Origin: Planctomycetota bacterium
GTDB lineage: Bacteria; Planctomycetota; UBA1135; GCA-002686595
Direction of reading: 5' to 3'
Length of the DNA stretch: 64,000 nucleotides
Assembly: GCA_022446815.1 (NCBI GenBank)
Contig: JAKVCD010000026.1
Coordinates: forward strand, 32,536 to 96,535
The notes beneath the pieces were generated by a model. The model worked only from the letters and a program-made list of their open reading frames with translations, did not search any database and was not told the origin of the DNA. The position numbers were made by a program, and so were the translations under genes. Positions 42,522 through 51,146 of the stretch are shown here, one piece after another (the stretch's first letter is position 1; every line of letters starts with the position of its first letter).

Positions 42522-43246
42522 GAGACGGCCTCCTCGATCGCGTCTTTCATCTCGCGGACGGCTGCTTCCACACCCACGGTGAGGGCCCGCGCGACGATCG
42601 CGTAGCCGATGTTGAGCTCTTGTATATGAGGTAGGCGGGCAATGTGGCCGACGTTCTCAAGCGTAAGCCCATGCCCAGCGTTCACCCCTAGACCCAAGGC
42701 GTGAGCGCGCTCGCAGGCTTCGTGCAGCCGCTCGAGCTCCTGCTCTACCTCCTCTGGGCCAGCGTTCGCATAGGTCCCTGTGTGGAGCTCTACGTAGGCG
42801 CAGCCGGCCTCAGCTGAGGCCTCAAGCGCGCTCTCCTCGGGGTCGACGAAGGCGCTCACGATCCCGCCTCGTGCGCTGAGGGCCGCGCTCACCTCACGGA
42901 CTCGCTCGAGCTCAGCGTGGACGTTGAGTCCGCCCTCGGTCGTCAGCTCTTCTCGGCTTTCGGGAACGAGGCAGAAGAGCTCTGCGCCCGACTCGAGCGC
43001 GATCTCAACCATCTCGGGTGTGAGCGCGAGCTCGAGATTCAGCGGTGTAGTGACCGCCTCCCGGAGCCTGCGAACGTCCTCGTCTTGGATGTGGCGTCGG
43101 TCAAAGCGCAGGTGGCAGGTGATCCCGTCTGCGCCGGCGGCCTCGCATGCGAGCGCCCAAGAGACGGGGTCGGGGAAGGCTTCGCGCCTAGCCTGACGCA
43201 CGGTCGCGATGTGATCGACGTTGACGTGTAAGCGGACGGGGGGCAT
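42518..43246 (-). CDS. pdxJ: Pyridoxine 5'-phosphate synthase
   Basis: A 242-residue TIM-barrel enzyme that joins 3-amino-2-oxopropyl phosphate with deoxyxylulose 5-phosphate to form pyridoxine phosphate. Signature segments: LHVNVDHIATVRQARR at the N-terminus, ITCHLRFDRRHIQDEDVRRLR, PLNLELALT, LGVNAGHGLT and ELNIGYAIVARA, all in family order and length. The first gene of a two-gene operon with dapA (ATGA overlap). Its start lies 154 bp from the divergent rsmD gene. Confidence 0.96.
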   Translation of the reverse strand: MPPVRLHVNVDHIATVRQARREAFPDPVSWALACEAAGADGITCHLRFDRRHIQDEDVRRLREAVTTPLNLELALTPEMVEIALESGAELFCLVPESREELTTEGGLNVHAELERVREVSAALSARGGIVSAFVDPEESALEASAEAGCAYVELHTGTYANAGPEEVEQELERLHEACERAHALGLGVNAGHGLTLENVGHIARLPHIQELNIGYAIVARALTVGVEAAVREMKDAIEEAVS

Positions 43247-43400
43247 GCCTCGGCATCCTAAGGATCACGAAGTGTCGATCCAAAGAAGTCCTAATCTCAA
43301 CGAGGACCTCAGGCGTTGGAGTGAGGGCGATAGGGGCCCGCTCAACGTGTGACTCTGCTGGAGGATGTCGGCGCGCTCGCTGAGCCCGTATCCTCCCTCC

Positions 43401-43970
43401 GTGCGCATCATCTCAGGAGAGTACCGAGGCAGACGCATCGCTGCGCCCCCTGGGCGAGGGACGCGACCGATGCTGGACCGGGTGCGCGAGGCCGTCTTCT
43501 CGTCACTAGGCGAGCTAGTACATGACGCCGCAGTGCTCGACCTCTTCTCTGGCTCGGGCAGCCTTGGCTTAGAGGCCCTGAGCCGCGGCGCGGCGCACGC
43601 GCGCTTCGTTGAGCAAGGGCGTGAGGCCCTCAAGGCGCTCAAGGAGAACGTCGCGGCGCTTGGTCTGACCGAACGCGTGGAGGTCCTCTCCTGTGACGCC
43701 CTCTCCGAGCGCGCGCGCGCCGCGTCGCCTGGAGCCGACGGGCCTTGGGCTGACCTCGTCCTCTTAGACCCGCCCTATCCGATGATCGAGGGCGAGGAGC
43801 GCGCCGCAGTCTTGGAGCTCGTCGAGACCCTGCGAAGCGAGGTCCTCCGTGATGGGGGAGTGATCGTATTGCACGCCCCGAAGCGCGCGCTCAAAGCAGA
43901 GGAGTTCGGACCTGAGAGCAGGGTCGAAGAGCGGACCTACGGCAGCACCGCGATCTGGTACTTGAGCTGA
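43401..43970 (+). CDS. rsmD: 16S rRNA (guanine(966)-N2)-methyltransferase RsmD
   Basis: A 189-residue SAM methyltransferase for 16S rRNA G966. The GTG at 43401 is preferred because RsmD proteins usually begin M(R)IISGEYRGRR, exactly the sequence here; the ATG at 43365 would add 12 residues. Motifs: LDLFSGSGSLGLEALSRGA (SAM loop), FVEQG, and LLDPPYPM (catalytic NPPY-type DPPY). Coding runs almost to the stop of the convergent DUF454 gene (10 bp). Confidence 0.94.
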   Translation: MRIISGEYRGRRIAAPPGRGTRPMLDRVREAVFSSLGELVHDAAVLDLFSGSGSLGLEALSRGAAHARFVEQGREALKALKENVAALGLTERVEVLSCDALSERARAASPGADGPWADLVLLDPPYPMIEGEERAAVLELVETLRSEVLRDGGVIVLHAPKRALKAEEFGPESRVEERTYGSTAIWYLS

Positions 43971-43980
43971 GCCTCAGCGC

Positions 43981-44409
43981 TCAGTCTTCGCCGCGATCAG
44001 TCGGTCGGGAGAGGATGAACCAGACACCGAAGACGCCGATTGCGGCGACGAAGGCGCGGAGCCCGGTCCGTTCAGAAGGGATCCCGAAGAGGACCGCGTA
44101 GCCGATGAACAGGCTGGCGAGCGTCGAGCCGAGGAGCTTGATGCTTGGGCGCAGACCGTGACCCGCCCGGTACCGCACGACCTGAGCGCCGAAGATCGGG
44201 TTCGTGATGACCCAGCTGTAGAAGCGCTCTGAAGAGCGCGCGAAGCAGGCAGCAGCGAGCAGCATGAAGGGGGTCGTTGGGAGGCCTGGGATCACGATCC
44301 CGACGGAGCCTAGGGCGACGAAGGAGAGGCCCAACGAGAGCCACAGCCCGCGGGTGAGCGGGTTTCGTGAGACCTGAATCTCAGCGGGTTCTTCTCTTTC
44401 TGTGCTCAT
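43981..44409 (-). CDS. DUF454 (YbaN-type) inner membrane protein
   Basis: A 142-residue protein of the DUF454/YbaN family, identified by GLPTTPFMLLAAACFARSSERFYSWV, with three or four hydrophobic segments. Function unknown; in E. coli ybaN sits near priC and dnaX. The N-terminal 20 residues are charged and precede the first helix. It is divergent from recN (107 bp gap with a TATAAG box at 44443-44448). Confidence 0.88.
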   Translation of the reverse strand: MSTEREEPAEIQVSRNPLTRGLWLSLGLSFVALGSVGIVIPGLPTTPFMLLAAACFARSSERFYSWVITNPIFGAQVVRYRAGHGLRPSIKLLGSTLASLFIGYAVLFGIPSERTGLRAFVAAIGVFGVWFILSRPTDRGED

Positions 44410-44516
44410 AAGGCTCCGGGGCGCTCCGAGAGTGTGGGTTCCTATAAGGGGTCTATGTCACGCAATCTAGGGACTTCGTTGCAACCGGCGCCTCTCTTGC
44501 TGATCCTTCCAGGGCT

Positions 44517-46259
44517 GTGTTGGTTGAGCTCTCCATCCGGGACCTCGCGCTGTTCGAGGACGCGACCTTCTCCTTCGGGGGAGGGTTGAATTGCATCACT
44601 GGTGAGACAGGGGCTGGAAAGAGCCTGTTCATCGGCGCCTTGAAGCTCCTCCTAGGGGAGCGCCCCAAGGGCAAGCTCGTGCGCGAGGGCGCGCGAGAGG
44701 CCCGCGTTGAGGGCTTGTTTCAGTTCGGCGCTGGAGAGGTCCCGGCGAGGCTGCGAGAGCTCCTCACCGAGCACCTGCCAGAGATCCTTGAAGACCTCTC
44801 TGCCGATGAGGACCTAGAGCTCGTCTTGGTCAGGCGCTTGCGCGCGGACGGGAAGACTCAGGGAAAGCTCAACGGCCAGGTCGTCACGCAGCGCCTCCTC
44901 CGCACCCTCTCCAGCTCCCTCGTTGAGATCCACGGTCAGCACGAAGGCCAGAGTCTCTTCGAGGCGCGCGAACAGATCTCTCTGCTCGACGCCTACGGCG
45001 GACATGAAGAGCTCGTCGAGACCTACCGAGGGCTCAGGTCCGAGTGGGCTCGGCTCTTAGATGTGCTCACCTCTTTTGAGGAGGGCGCGCGCAGCCGCAC
45101 AGACCGTCTCGACCTCGTCCGCTTCCAGTTCAGCGAGCTCGATGAGGCGGGGCTCTCTGTTGAGGCGGGCCGTGAGCTCAGCGAGGAGCGCGAGCGCTTG
45201 CGCCACGCCGAGGACCTCACTCGCGAGGTCGGCGGCGCGCTTGAGGGGCTAGACGGCGAGGAGGGCTCTGCTATCGCGCGCGTGCACTCTGCGCTGTCTG
45301 CGCTCGAGCGCTGGGAGGTGAAGATCGCAGACCTCAGCGAGCCCGCGGAGGCGCTGCGCGAGGCCTCCTTGCACCTGTCTGAGGCCTCAGAGTCTCTCGC
45401 TCGCTTTCTCGGTGGAGTCGAGGTCTCCCCTGGTCGTCTCGAAGAGGTAGAGAGCAGGCTCGCGGGCTACGAGCGCCTCGCCAAGAAACATGGGACAGAC
45501 CTCACAGGCCTCGTCGCTCTCCAAGCGCGGCTCGCAGAAGAGCTCGCAGAGCTCGAGGCTGGCGCGGGCAGCCCCGAAGAGCTCGAGCGAGAGGTGCGCG
45601 CCGCTGAGACAAAGCTCGGCGAAGCCGCCGACGCGTTGACGGAGCAGCGGCGCGGCCTCCGGCAGAAGCTCAAGGAGGCCGTGGAGGTCTCACTCAAAGA
45701 CCTCGGGCTCGAGCGCGCCGAGTTCGGCGTCTCTGTGGAGGAGCGCGGACAGCCCGCCGCGGACTCGCCCAACGTCAGCCCTTCGAGCGCCGCTCGCTTC
45801 GGTCTAGACGGCGCGGATCAGGTCGCCTTTCAGTTGGCCGCGAACCCAGGCGAGGGGCTGAGCCCTCTCTCAGAGGTCGCCTCGGGAGGTGAGGCGGCGC
45901 GCATCCTCCTCGCCCTGCGCGGCGCCCTAGCAGCCCGGCAGACCATCCCGACTCTGATCTTTGATGAGATCGACTCAGGCGTCGGCGGACGCCTCGCACC
46001 GCGGGTCGGGGCGCACCTGCGTGAGCTGGGAGAGCACCACCAGATCCTCTGTGTGACGCACCTCCCCGCCGTCGCCGCAGCCGCTCACCGCCACCTCAGG
46101 GTGGAGAAGCGCACTGAGGGGGGCAGGACGAGGACCTGGGTCCAGGAGCTCTCCGAGGGAGATAGGGTCTCAGAGGTCGCTGACATGATCAGCGGCGGAG
46201 CTGACGCGGATACGGCTCAGGCGGAGGCTCGCAGGCTCCTCCAGGAAGCCGTGGGGTGA
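44517..46259 (+). CDS. recN: DNA repair protein RecN
   Basis: A 580-residue SMC-like ATPase for double-strand break repair. The N-terminal head has ITGETGAGKSLFIGALKLLLG (Walker A) and VEIHGQHEGQSLFEAREQISLLD, a RecN hallmark. A long coiled coil follows (about 160-400). The C-terminal head has EVASGGEAARILLALRGAL (signature) and IFDEIDSGVGGRLAPRVG (Walker B), then VTHLPAVAAAAHRHL. Start is a GTG; length matches the family. A GC hairpin at 46293-46309 follows the gene. Confidence 0.96.
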   Translation: MLVELSIRDLALFEDATFSFGGGLNCITGETGAGKSLFIGALKLLLGERPKGKLVREGAREARVEGLFQFGAGEVPARLRELLTEHLPEILEDLSADEDLELVLVRRLRADGKTQGKLNGQVVTQRLLRTLSSSLVEIHGQHEGQSLFEAREQISLLDAYGGHEELVETYRGLRSEWARLLDVLTSFEEGARSRTDRLDLVRFQFSELDEAGLSVEAGRELSEERERLRHAEDLTREVGGALEGLDGEEGSAIARVHSALSALERWEVKIADLSEPAEALREASLHLSEASESLARFLGGVEVSPGRLEEVESRLAGYERLAKKHGTDLTGLVALQARLAEELAELEAGAGSPEELEREVRAAETKLGEAADALTEQRRGLRQKLKEAVEVSLKDLGLERAEFGVSVEERGQPAADSPNVSPSSAARFGLDGADQVAFQLAANPGEGLSPLSEVASGGEAARILLALRGALAARQTIPTLIFDEIDSGVGGRLAPRVGAHLRELGEHHQILCVTHLPAVAAAAHRHLRVEKRTEGGRTRTWVQELSEGDRVSEVADMISGGADADTAQAEARRLLQEAVG

Positions 46260-46292
46260 GCCCAGAGAGGGCGATCTCGATGTATGAACCTG

Positions 46293-46309
46293 GAGCGCGG
46301 GCAGCGCTC
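46293..46309 (+). terminator. Terminator-like hairpin after recN
   Basis: GAGCGC and GCGCTC pair with a 5-nt loop, 33 bp past the recN stop and 30 bp before the manA start, followed by GCGCCCTTTAG (only three T). A weak candidate. Confidence 0.3.
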
Positions 46310-46339
46310 GCGCCCTTTAGCCCTTAGACTCTCCCCGTC

Positions 46340-47356
46340 ATGAGTGATCCTGACACCGAGCGAGAGAGCATCAGAGAGCCGCTGCAGCTGACCCGAATCT
46401 TCATGGAGAAGATCTGGGGCGGGCGCGTGCTCGAAGAGACTCCGGGGATCGAGATCGAGGTTGAGGGCCCCGTCGGCGAGACCTGGGAGCTAGTTGACCG
46501 GGAGGACCACGTCTCCGTGATCAGAGGCGGAGGCTTCGCTGAGCGCTCTCTGCGCGGGCTGATGATGTCCTCCTCCGAAGCGATCTTGGGTAAGACCTCT
46601 CCCTCTGAGAGCGGTCACTTCCCTGTCATGATCAAGTACTTGTGCGCGACCAAGCCGCTCTCGGTGCAGGTGCACCCTGACAACAAGGCCGCGGAGCGGC
46701 TGGGCTTCAAGGGTGAGGGAAAGCACGAGTGCTGGTATGTCCTCGCGGCAGAACCTGACAGCTTGATCTACCTCGGCTTGAAGGAAGGTGTAGATGTCTC
46801 AGAGTTCGTCGACGTAGCGGACACGAGCGGGGTCGTCGACAACCTGCAGCACTTTGAGGTGAAGACAGGTGACTTCATCGATGTCCCCGCGGGCACGCTC
46901 CACTCCATCGGGGAAGGGATCACTCTCGTCGAGGTGCAGGACAACGCAGACGTCACCTTTCGCCTCTACGACTGGGATCGCTCTGGCTTGAACGGTGAGC
47001 CGCGAGAGCTCCACAAGGAGTCGGCCTTAGTCTCCGTAGATTGGGATGCTCGCCCTGTCGGCCCGACCCGGCCTGAGTTCCAGAGCTGCGGCGGCGGTAA
47101 CCACTATGCGCAACTCATCGAAGCTGAGCGTTTCTCTGTGAGCCTCTACGACTTGGCGAGCTATCACGAGTTCGAGGCGTGTGAGCGCGCCGCGGCCTAT
47201 GTGCTGATCGAAGGCCGGGCGCTGATCGCGGCGGGCGAGGAACGCTGGTCGATGGAGGCCGGAGACACCTGGCTCGTGCCAGCCTCCTTGGGATCGCACC
47301 GAGTGATGCCCGAGGGCGGGCAGGCCAAGCTCATGCGGGTTGAGACGAGGGGGTAG
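46340..47356 (+). CDS. manA: Mannose-6-phosphate isomerase, class I type
   Basis: A 338-residue cupin-type zinc isomerase interconverting mannose-6-phosphate and fructose-6-phosphate. Segments typical of the short bacterial ManA group: EKIWGGRVLE, GETWELVDRE, FPVMIKYLCATKPLSVQVHPDN (zinc ligands Gln and His), KHECWYVLAAE, and DFIDVPAGTLHSIGEGITLVEVQ (His ligand). It is 3 bp before the rluB-type gene, so they share an mRNA. It would feed GDP-mannose or mannose catabolism. Confidence 0.93.
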   Translation: MSDPDTERESIREPLQLTRIFMEKIWGGRVLEETPGIEIEVEGPVGETWELVDREDHVSVIRGGGFAERSLRGLMMSSSEAILGKTSPSESGHFPVMIKYLCATKPLSVQVHPDNKAAERLGFKGEGKHECWYVLAAEPDSLIYLGLKEGVDVSEFVDVADTSGVVDNLQHFEVKTGDFIDVPAGTLHSIGEGITLVEVQDNADVTFRLYDWDRSGLNGEPRELHKESALVSVDWDARPVGPTRPEFQSCGGGNHYAQLIEAERFSVSLYDLASYHEFEACERAAAYVLIEGRALIAAGEERWSMEAGDTWLVPASLGSHRVMPEGGQAKLMRVETRG

Positions 47357-47359
47357 TTC

Positions 47360-48454
47360 GTGAGTCCTGCGAAGAAGAAACGCTCCGCCAGACAGAAGCG
47401 CGAGCTGCTAGATCGTCGCGAAGCTGGAGCCCGAGCACACAGCGCGAGGGTCGCAAGAGGGCGTGGTAAGAAGAAGGCTGTGACTCGCCGGAAGGCGCAG
47501 TCTGGCAGCGGTCGCCCTGCGGCGCCGTCGGTCCGAGAGGACGGCATGGTCCGCCTCAACAAGTACCTCGCTGATCACGGGATCGCTTCACGCCGCAAGT
47601 GTGACGAGCTCATCTCCAGCGGGATGGTCCTCGTGGACGGAGAGCCGGTCGTCGAGCTCGGCACTCGCATCGACCCGACGACACAGACCGTCGAGGCGGG
47701 TGGGACTGTCCTCAAGCCTGAGGCAGCCCTGGAGAAGCGCTACTACCTTCTCAACAAGCCGAAGGGTGTCGTCTGCACGAACCAGCCACGTGAGCAGCGA
47801 CAGCGCGCGGTGGACCTCGTAAATGACAAGACGAAGGGGCGCATCTATACGGTCGGGCGCCTCGACGAGGAGAGCGAGGGGCTGATCCTCCTGACAAATG
47901 ACGGAGACTTCGCGCACCGCGTGATGCACCCCTCTTTTGGGATCGAGAAGAGCTATCGTGTGAAGCTGCGCGGGCAGCTCGAAGGTGAGGCGCTAGAGCG
48001 AGTCCGCGCAGGCGTACAGCTCGCAGAGGGTAAGACCGGCGGCGCACGGGTCACCGTGCGGAAGCGTGGTCGCGACTTCACACACGTCGTGGTCACCCTC
48101 CATGAGGGGATGAACCGAGAGATCCGGCGTGTCTTCGCGAAGGTCGGCTACAAGGTCATGAGCCTCGAGCGCTCGCGCATTGGAAACCTCACTGGCCGCG
48201 GTCTCCGCTCAGGCTGGTGGCGCCGCTTGAAGCCCACAGAGGTCAAGGACCTGCTCGCGGGTGCTCCCGCACAAGAGGAGCGCGATGCGCCTCGTAGAAA
48301 GAGCAGCAGTCGAGGGATCGGGAAGGTCAAGGGTGGCAAGACGCGCGTGACGGCGAGCCGCCGTGGCGCAGCGCGGCCTGCTGGTGGCTATGGGACAAAG
48401 AACGCCAAGCCCAAGAAGAAGCACCTCGCGCCGAAGAAGGGGAAGAGGGGATGA
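47360..48454 (+). CDS. RluB/RsuA-family pseudouridine synthase with long basic tails
   Basis: A 364-residue enzyme starting at GTG 47360. An S4 RNA-binding domain (about 60-108, VRLNKYLADHGIASRRKCDELI) precedes the RsuA/RluB catalytic core with the Asp in GRLDEESEGLILLTNDG (about residue 173) and the KSYRVKLRGQ and EGMNREIRRVFAKVGYKV segments. Unusual are a Lys/Arg-rich N-terminal tail of about 55 residues and a C-terminal tail of about 80 residues. The target, probably 23S rRNA (RluB type), is inferred. It overlaps the M16 peptidase gene by 4 bp. Confidence 0.9.
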   Translation: MSPAKKKRSARQKRELLDRREAGARAHSARVARGRGKKKAVTRRKAQSGSGRPAAPSVREDGMVRLNKYLADHGIASRRKCDELISSGMVLVDGEPVVELGTRIDPTTQTVEAGGTVLKPEAALEKRYYLLNKPKGVVCTNQPREQRQRAVDLVNDKTKGRIYTVGRLDEESEGLILLTNDGDFAHRVMHPSFGIEKSYRVKLRGQLEGEALERVRAGVQLAEGKTGGARVTVRKRGRDFTHVVVTLHEGMNREIRRVFAKVGYKVMSLERSRIGNLTGRGLRSGWWRRLKPTEVKDLLAGAPAQEERDAPRRKSSSRGIGKVKGGKTRVTASRRGAARPAGGYGTKNAKPKKKHLAPKKGKRG

Positions 48455-49749
48455 GCGCGAGACGTTCAAAGCAGGCTGCCGTGAAGCCGACGAAGGCAGG
48501 CGCCGTCATTCATGAGCACCGCCTGAAGAACGGCCTCCGCGTTCTGATCGCCGAACGTCACGATGACCCCGTCGTCGCCTCGATGGTCTTTTATGGGGTC
48601 GGGTCGCGTCATGAGGCTGAGGGGGAGGCAGGTGTCTCCCACTTCCTCGAGCACATGATGTTCAAGGGGAGCGCGCGCTTCGGTAAGGGAGAGGTGGACC
48701 GGATCACGACCGTCCTTGGCGGGAGCAACAACGCGTTCACGACGCCCGACCACACCGCGTATTGGTTCGAGCTGGCCTCGGATCGCTGGGAGGTCGCGCT
48801 CGACATTGAGGCCGATCGCATGCAAGGGCTGACCCTCGACCCGCATGAGTTCGCCTCAGAGAAGAAGGTCGTCCTCGAAGAGCTCTCAATGGGACAAGAC
48901 GAGCCCTGGCGTCGACTTACGCAGGCCGTGACCGAGGCGATGTTCAAGCGGCACTCCTACCGGCGCCCCGTGATCGGCTACGAGGACGTCTTGCGAGGGA
49001 TGAGCGTCGAGACCATGCGCGCCTACTACGAGCGTCACTACCACCCTGGGAACGCAGTCCTCGTGATCTGTGGTGACGTCAACCCGCGGCGGGCGCTTAA
49101 GGCTGCGCGGGAGCGCTTCGGCTCGATCCCCGCGGGGCCGAAGCCCTCAGAGAGCGCGGCTGGGCTCATCGCAGAGCCCGCTGGTGAACAGCGTGTCACG
49201 ACGCACTGGGATGACTCGAGCCGTAGGCTCGTGATGGTCTGGCCAACAACGGTGGTCGGCTCGGATGAGGACTACGCCCTCGACGTGGTCACGGCGCTGC
49301 TCACCCACGGGCGGCTCTCTAGGCTCCAGGCTCGACTCGTTCATGATGAGAAGCTCGCCATTAGCGTCTCGGCTGCGAATGACGCCCGCGTGGACTCAGG
49401 GGTCTTCTGGGTCTACGCAGAGTGCGCAGACGGCGTCGATCCTCGCACGCTCGAGCGCGCGATCGACGATGAGCTCGCGCGCTTAGCTTGTGAGCGACTG
49501 CCACAGAGCGAGCTCCGCAGAGCGAAGAGAATCCTAGAGGCTTCCGATGCGCACGAGTCGGAGACGGTCAGTGATATCGCTGAAGAGCTAGGCGAGTTCG
49601 CGGTAGACGCGCACTGGCGCTTGGCTGTCGAAGGCGTCGAGCGTAACGAGGCCGTGACAGCAGTGGCCGTGAAGGAGGCGACCGCTCGCTTCCTTACACC
49701 CTCCCGTCGCGTGATCGGCTGGTCGCTGCCCGAGGGGGAGCGCGTATGA
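48451..49749 (+). CDS. M16 family zinc peptidase, catalytic partner
   Basis: A 432-residue processing-peptidase-like protein. The inverted zinc motif HFLEH (about residues 66-70, in GVSHFLEHMMFKGSARF) and the distal Glu in the following helix are present, so this subunit is catalytic. Other family marks are NAFTTPDHTAYWFEL and FKRHSYRRPVIGYEDVL. No signal peptide, so it may be cytoplasmic or exported otherwise. It overlaps the next gene by 4 bp, which encodes a second M16 protein without the motif, the usual alpha/beta arrangement. Confidence 0.93.
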   Translation: MSARRSKQAAVKPTKAGAVIHEHRLKNGLRVLIAERHDDPVVASMVFYGVGSRHEAEGEAGVSHFLEHMMFKGSARFGKGEVDRITTVLGGSNNAFTTPDHTAYWFELASDRWEVALDIEADRMQGLTLDPHEFASEKKVVLEELSMGQDEPWRRLTQAVTEAMFKRHSYRRPVIGYEDVLRGMSVETMRAYYERHYHPGNAVLVICGDVNPRRALKAARERFGSIPAGPKPSESAAGLIAEPAGEQRVTTHWDDSSRRLVMVWPTTVVGSDEDYALDVVTALLTHGRLSRLQARLVHDEKLAISVSAANDARVDSGVFWVYAECADGVDPRTLERAIDDELARLACERLPQSELRRAKRILEASDAHESETVSDIAEELGEFAVDAHWRLAVEGVERNEAVTAVAVKEATARFLTPSRRVIGWSLPEGERV

Positions 49750-51053
49750 CGACTCAAGCGCGCCGCCCCAGCGGTGGAGTCCGACTCTCTGTCCCTGTCG
49801 AGCGCTACGAGCTCAAGTGTGGAGCCTCTCTCTTGGTCTCGCCTAGGCCTGGCGCGCCGGTGACAGCGCTCGAGCTGCACCTCAAGGGAGGCCCATCCCT
49901 TGACCCCGCCGGCAAAGAGGGCACGGCCTACCTCACGAGCGCGCTCCTTTCACAAGGTACGGAGAAGTGGTCTGAAGAAGAGCTCGCGGCTCAGCTTGAG
50001 CCTATGGGCGCGCAGATCATCGGCTCAGCCTCAGGCTTGGCAGCGCGGGTCGAAGGGAAGGAGTGGCGGTCTCTCGCCGCGATCTTGGCAGAGATGATCT
50101 TGAGGCCGACCTTTCCCACGGATCGCGTGAAGCTGCAGAAGCAGCGCCTGCAGCATCGGCTGCTCGTAGAGCGCGAGAACCCGCAAGCGCAGGCGCGCCT
50201 CGGCTTCCGAAGCCTCATCTATGGTGACCACTGGATGGGTCGGGCGCCCTATGGCTCGCTCGAGACCGTCTCGAAGATCAACGCGCGGACGCTGCGCACA
50301 CACCACAGCCGCGCCTGGGTCAGCAACCGCGCAACGATCGCTGTTTGTGGTGACGTGGAAGGGCCGGCTGTGAAGCGGCTCTTTGACCGGCTCCTCAAGG
50401 GGTGGGCGCCCGGCAAGCTGCTGCAACCTCGCAAGCCGAAGTTCCCCAAGCGCGGGGTGCGGGTCTCCTTGCATGAGGCCCAGCGCCGACAGGCGCACCT
50501 CTTCCTCGGTCACCTCGGGGTCCGGCGCTCAGACCCGGACTACCCCGCGCTCGTCGTCCTGGATCATGTCCTAGGTACGGGGCCGGGCTTCACGAACCGG
50601 ATCGCCCGACGCCTGCGTGACCAGCTCGGGCTCGCATACACGGTCCACGCGAGCATCTCTTCCTCTGCTGGCGTCAGCCCTGGAATGTTCACCGCTTACA
50701 TCGGGACGAGCCCTGAGAATGTCGAGACCGCCATCGGAGGCTTCCTCGACGAGATGGAGCGCATACAAACAGAGCCCGTCACCGAGGCCGAGCTGGACCT
50801 CGTCAAGGGGTACCTGATCGGCTCCTTCCCGATGGGCTATGAGCGCGCCGCGCGCAGGGCCTCCTACCTGATCGCCTCGCACATCCACGCCTTCCCGGAT
50901 GACTATCTCGAGACGCTCCCGCGAGCCTTTGATGAGGTGACGCCAGACGATATTCAGCGGGCGGCGAAGAAGCATTTGCACCCCCAGGCGTGCTGCCTCT
51001 CTGCCTCTGGGCCAGTGAAGCGCGCGACCTTGAAAGCTGCGCTGCGTCGCTAG
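49746..51053 (+). CDS. M16 family peptidase-like protein, non-catalytic partner
   Basis: A 435-residue M16 protein lacking HxxEH; the equivalent region reads GKEGTAYLTSALLSQGTEKW. Other parts match M16: FRSLIYGDHWMGRAPYGSLETVSKI and FLGHLGVRRSDPDYPALVVLDHVLG with the C-terminal RIARRLRDQLGLAYTVHA. It would pair with the upstream catalytic subunit to form the chamber and bind substrate. Translation is coupled through an ATGA overlap. Ninety-three bp later begins the propeller-thioredoxin gene with an in-frame UGA. Confidence 0.92.
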   Translation: MTTQARRPSGGVRLSVPVERYELKCGASLLVSPRPGAPVTALELHLKGGPSLDPAGKEGTAYLTSALLSQGTEKWSEEELAAQLEPMGAQIIGSASGLAARVEGKEWRSLAAILAEMILRPTFPTDRVKLQKQRLQHRLLVERENPQAQARLGFRSLIYGDHWMGRAPYGSLETVSKINARTLRTHHSRAWVSNRATIAVCGDVEGPAVKRLFDRLLKGWAPGKLLQPRKPKFPKRGVRVSLHEAQRRQAHLFLGHLGVRRSDPDYPALVVLDHVLGTGPGFTNRIARRLRDQLGLAYTVHASISSSAGVSPGMFTAYIGTSPENVETAIGGFLDEMERIQTEPVTEAELDLVKGYLIGSFPMGYERAARRASYLIASHIHAFPDDYLETLPRAFDEVTPDDIQRAAKKHLHPQACCLSASGPVKRATLKAALRR

Positions 51054-51146
51054 GTCGGGAGAGCTCCGCGGCGCAAAGGTGAGGTATGTGCAGGCCTCGA
51101 CCGATATGCTTGGGATTCGCGAGAACCCGACGCATACACCGAGATC

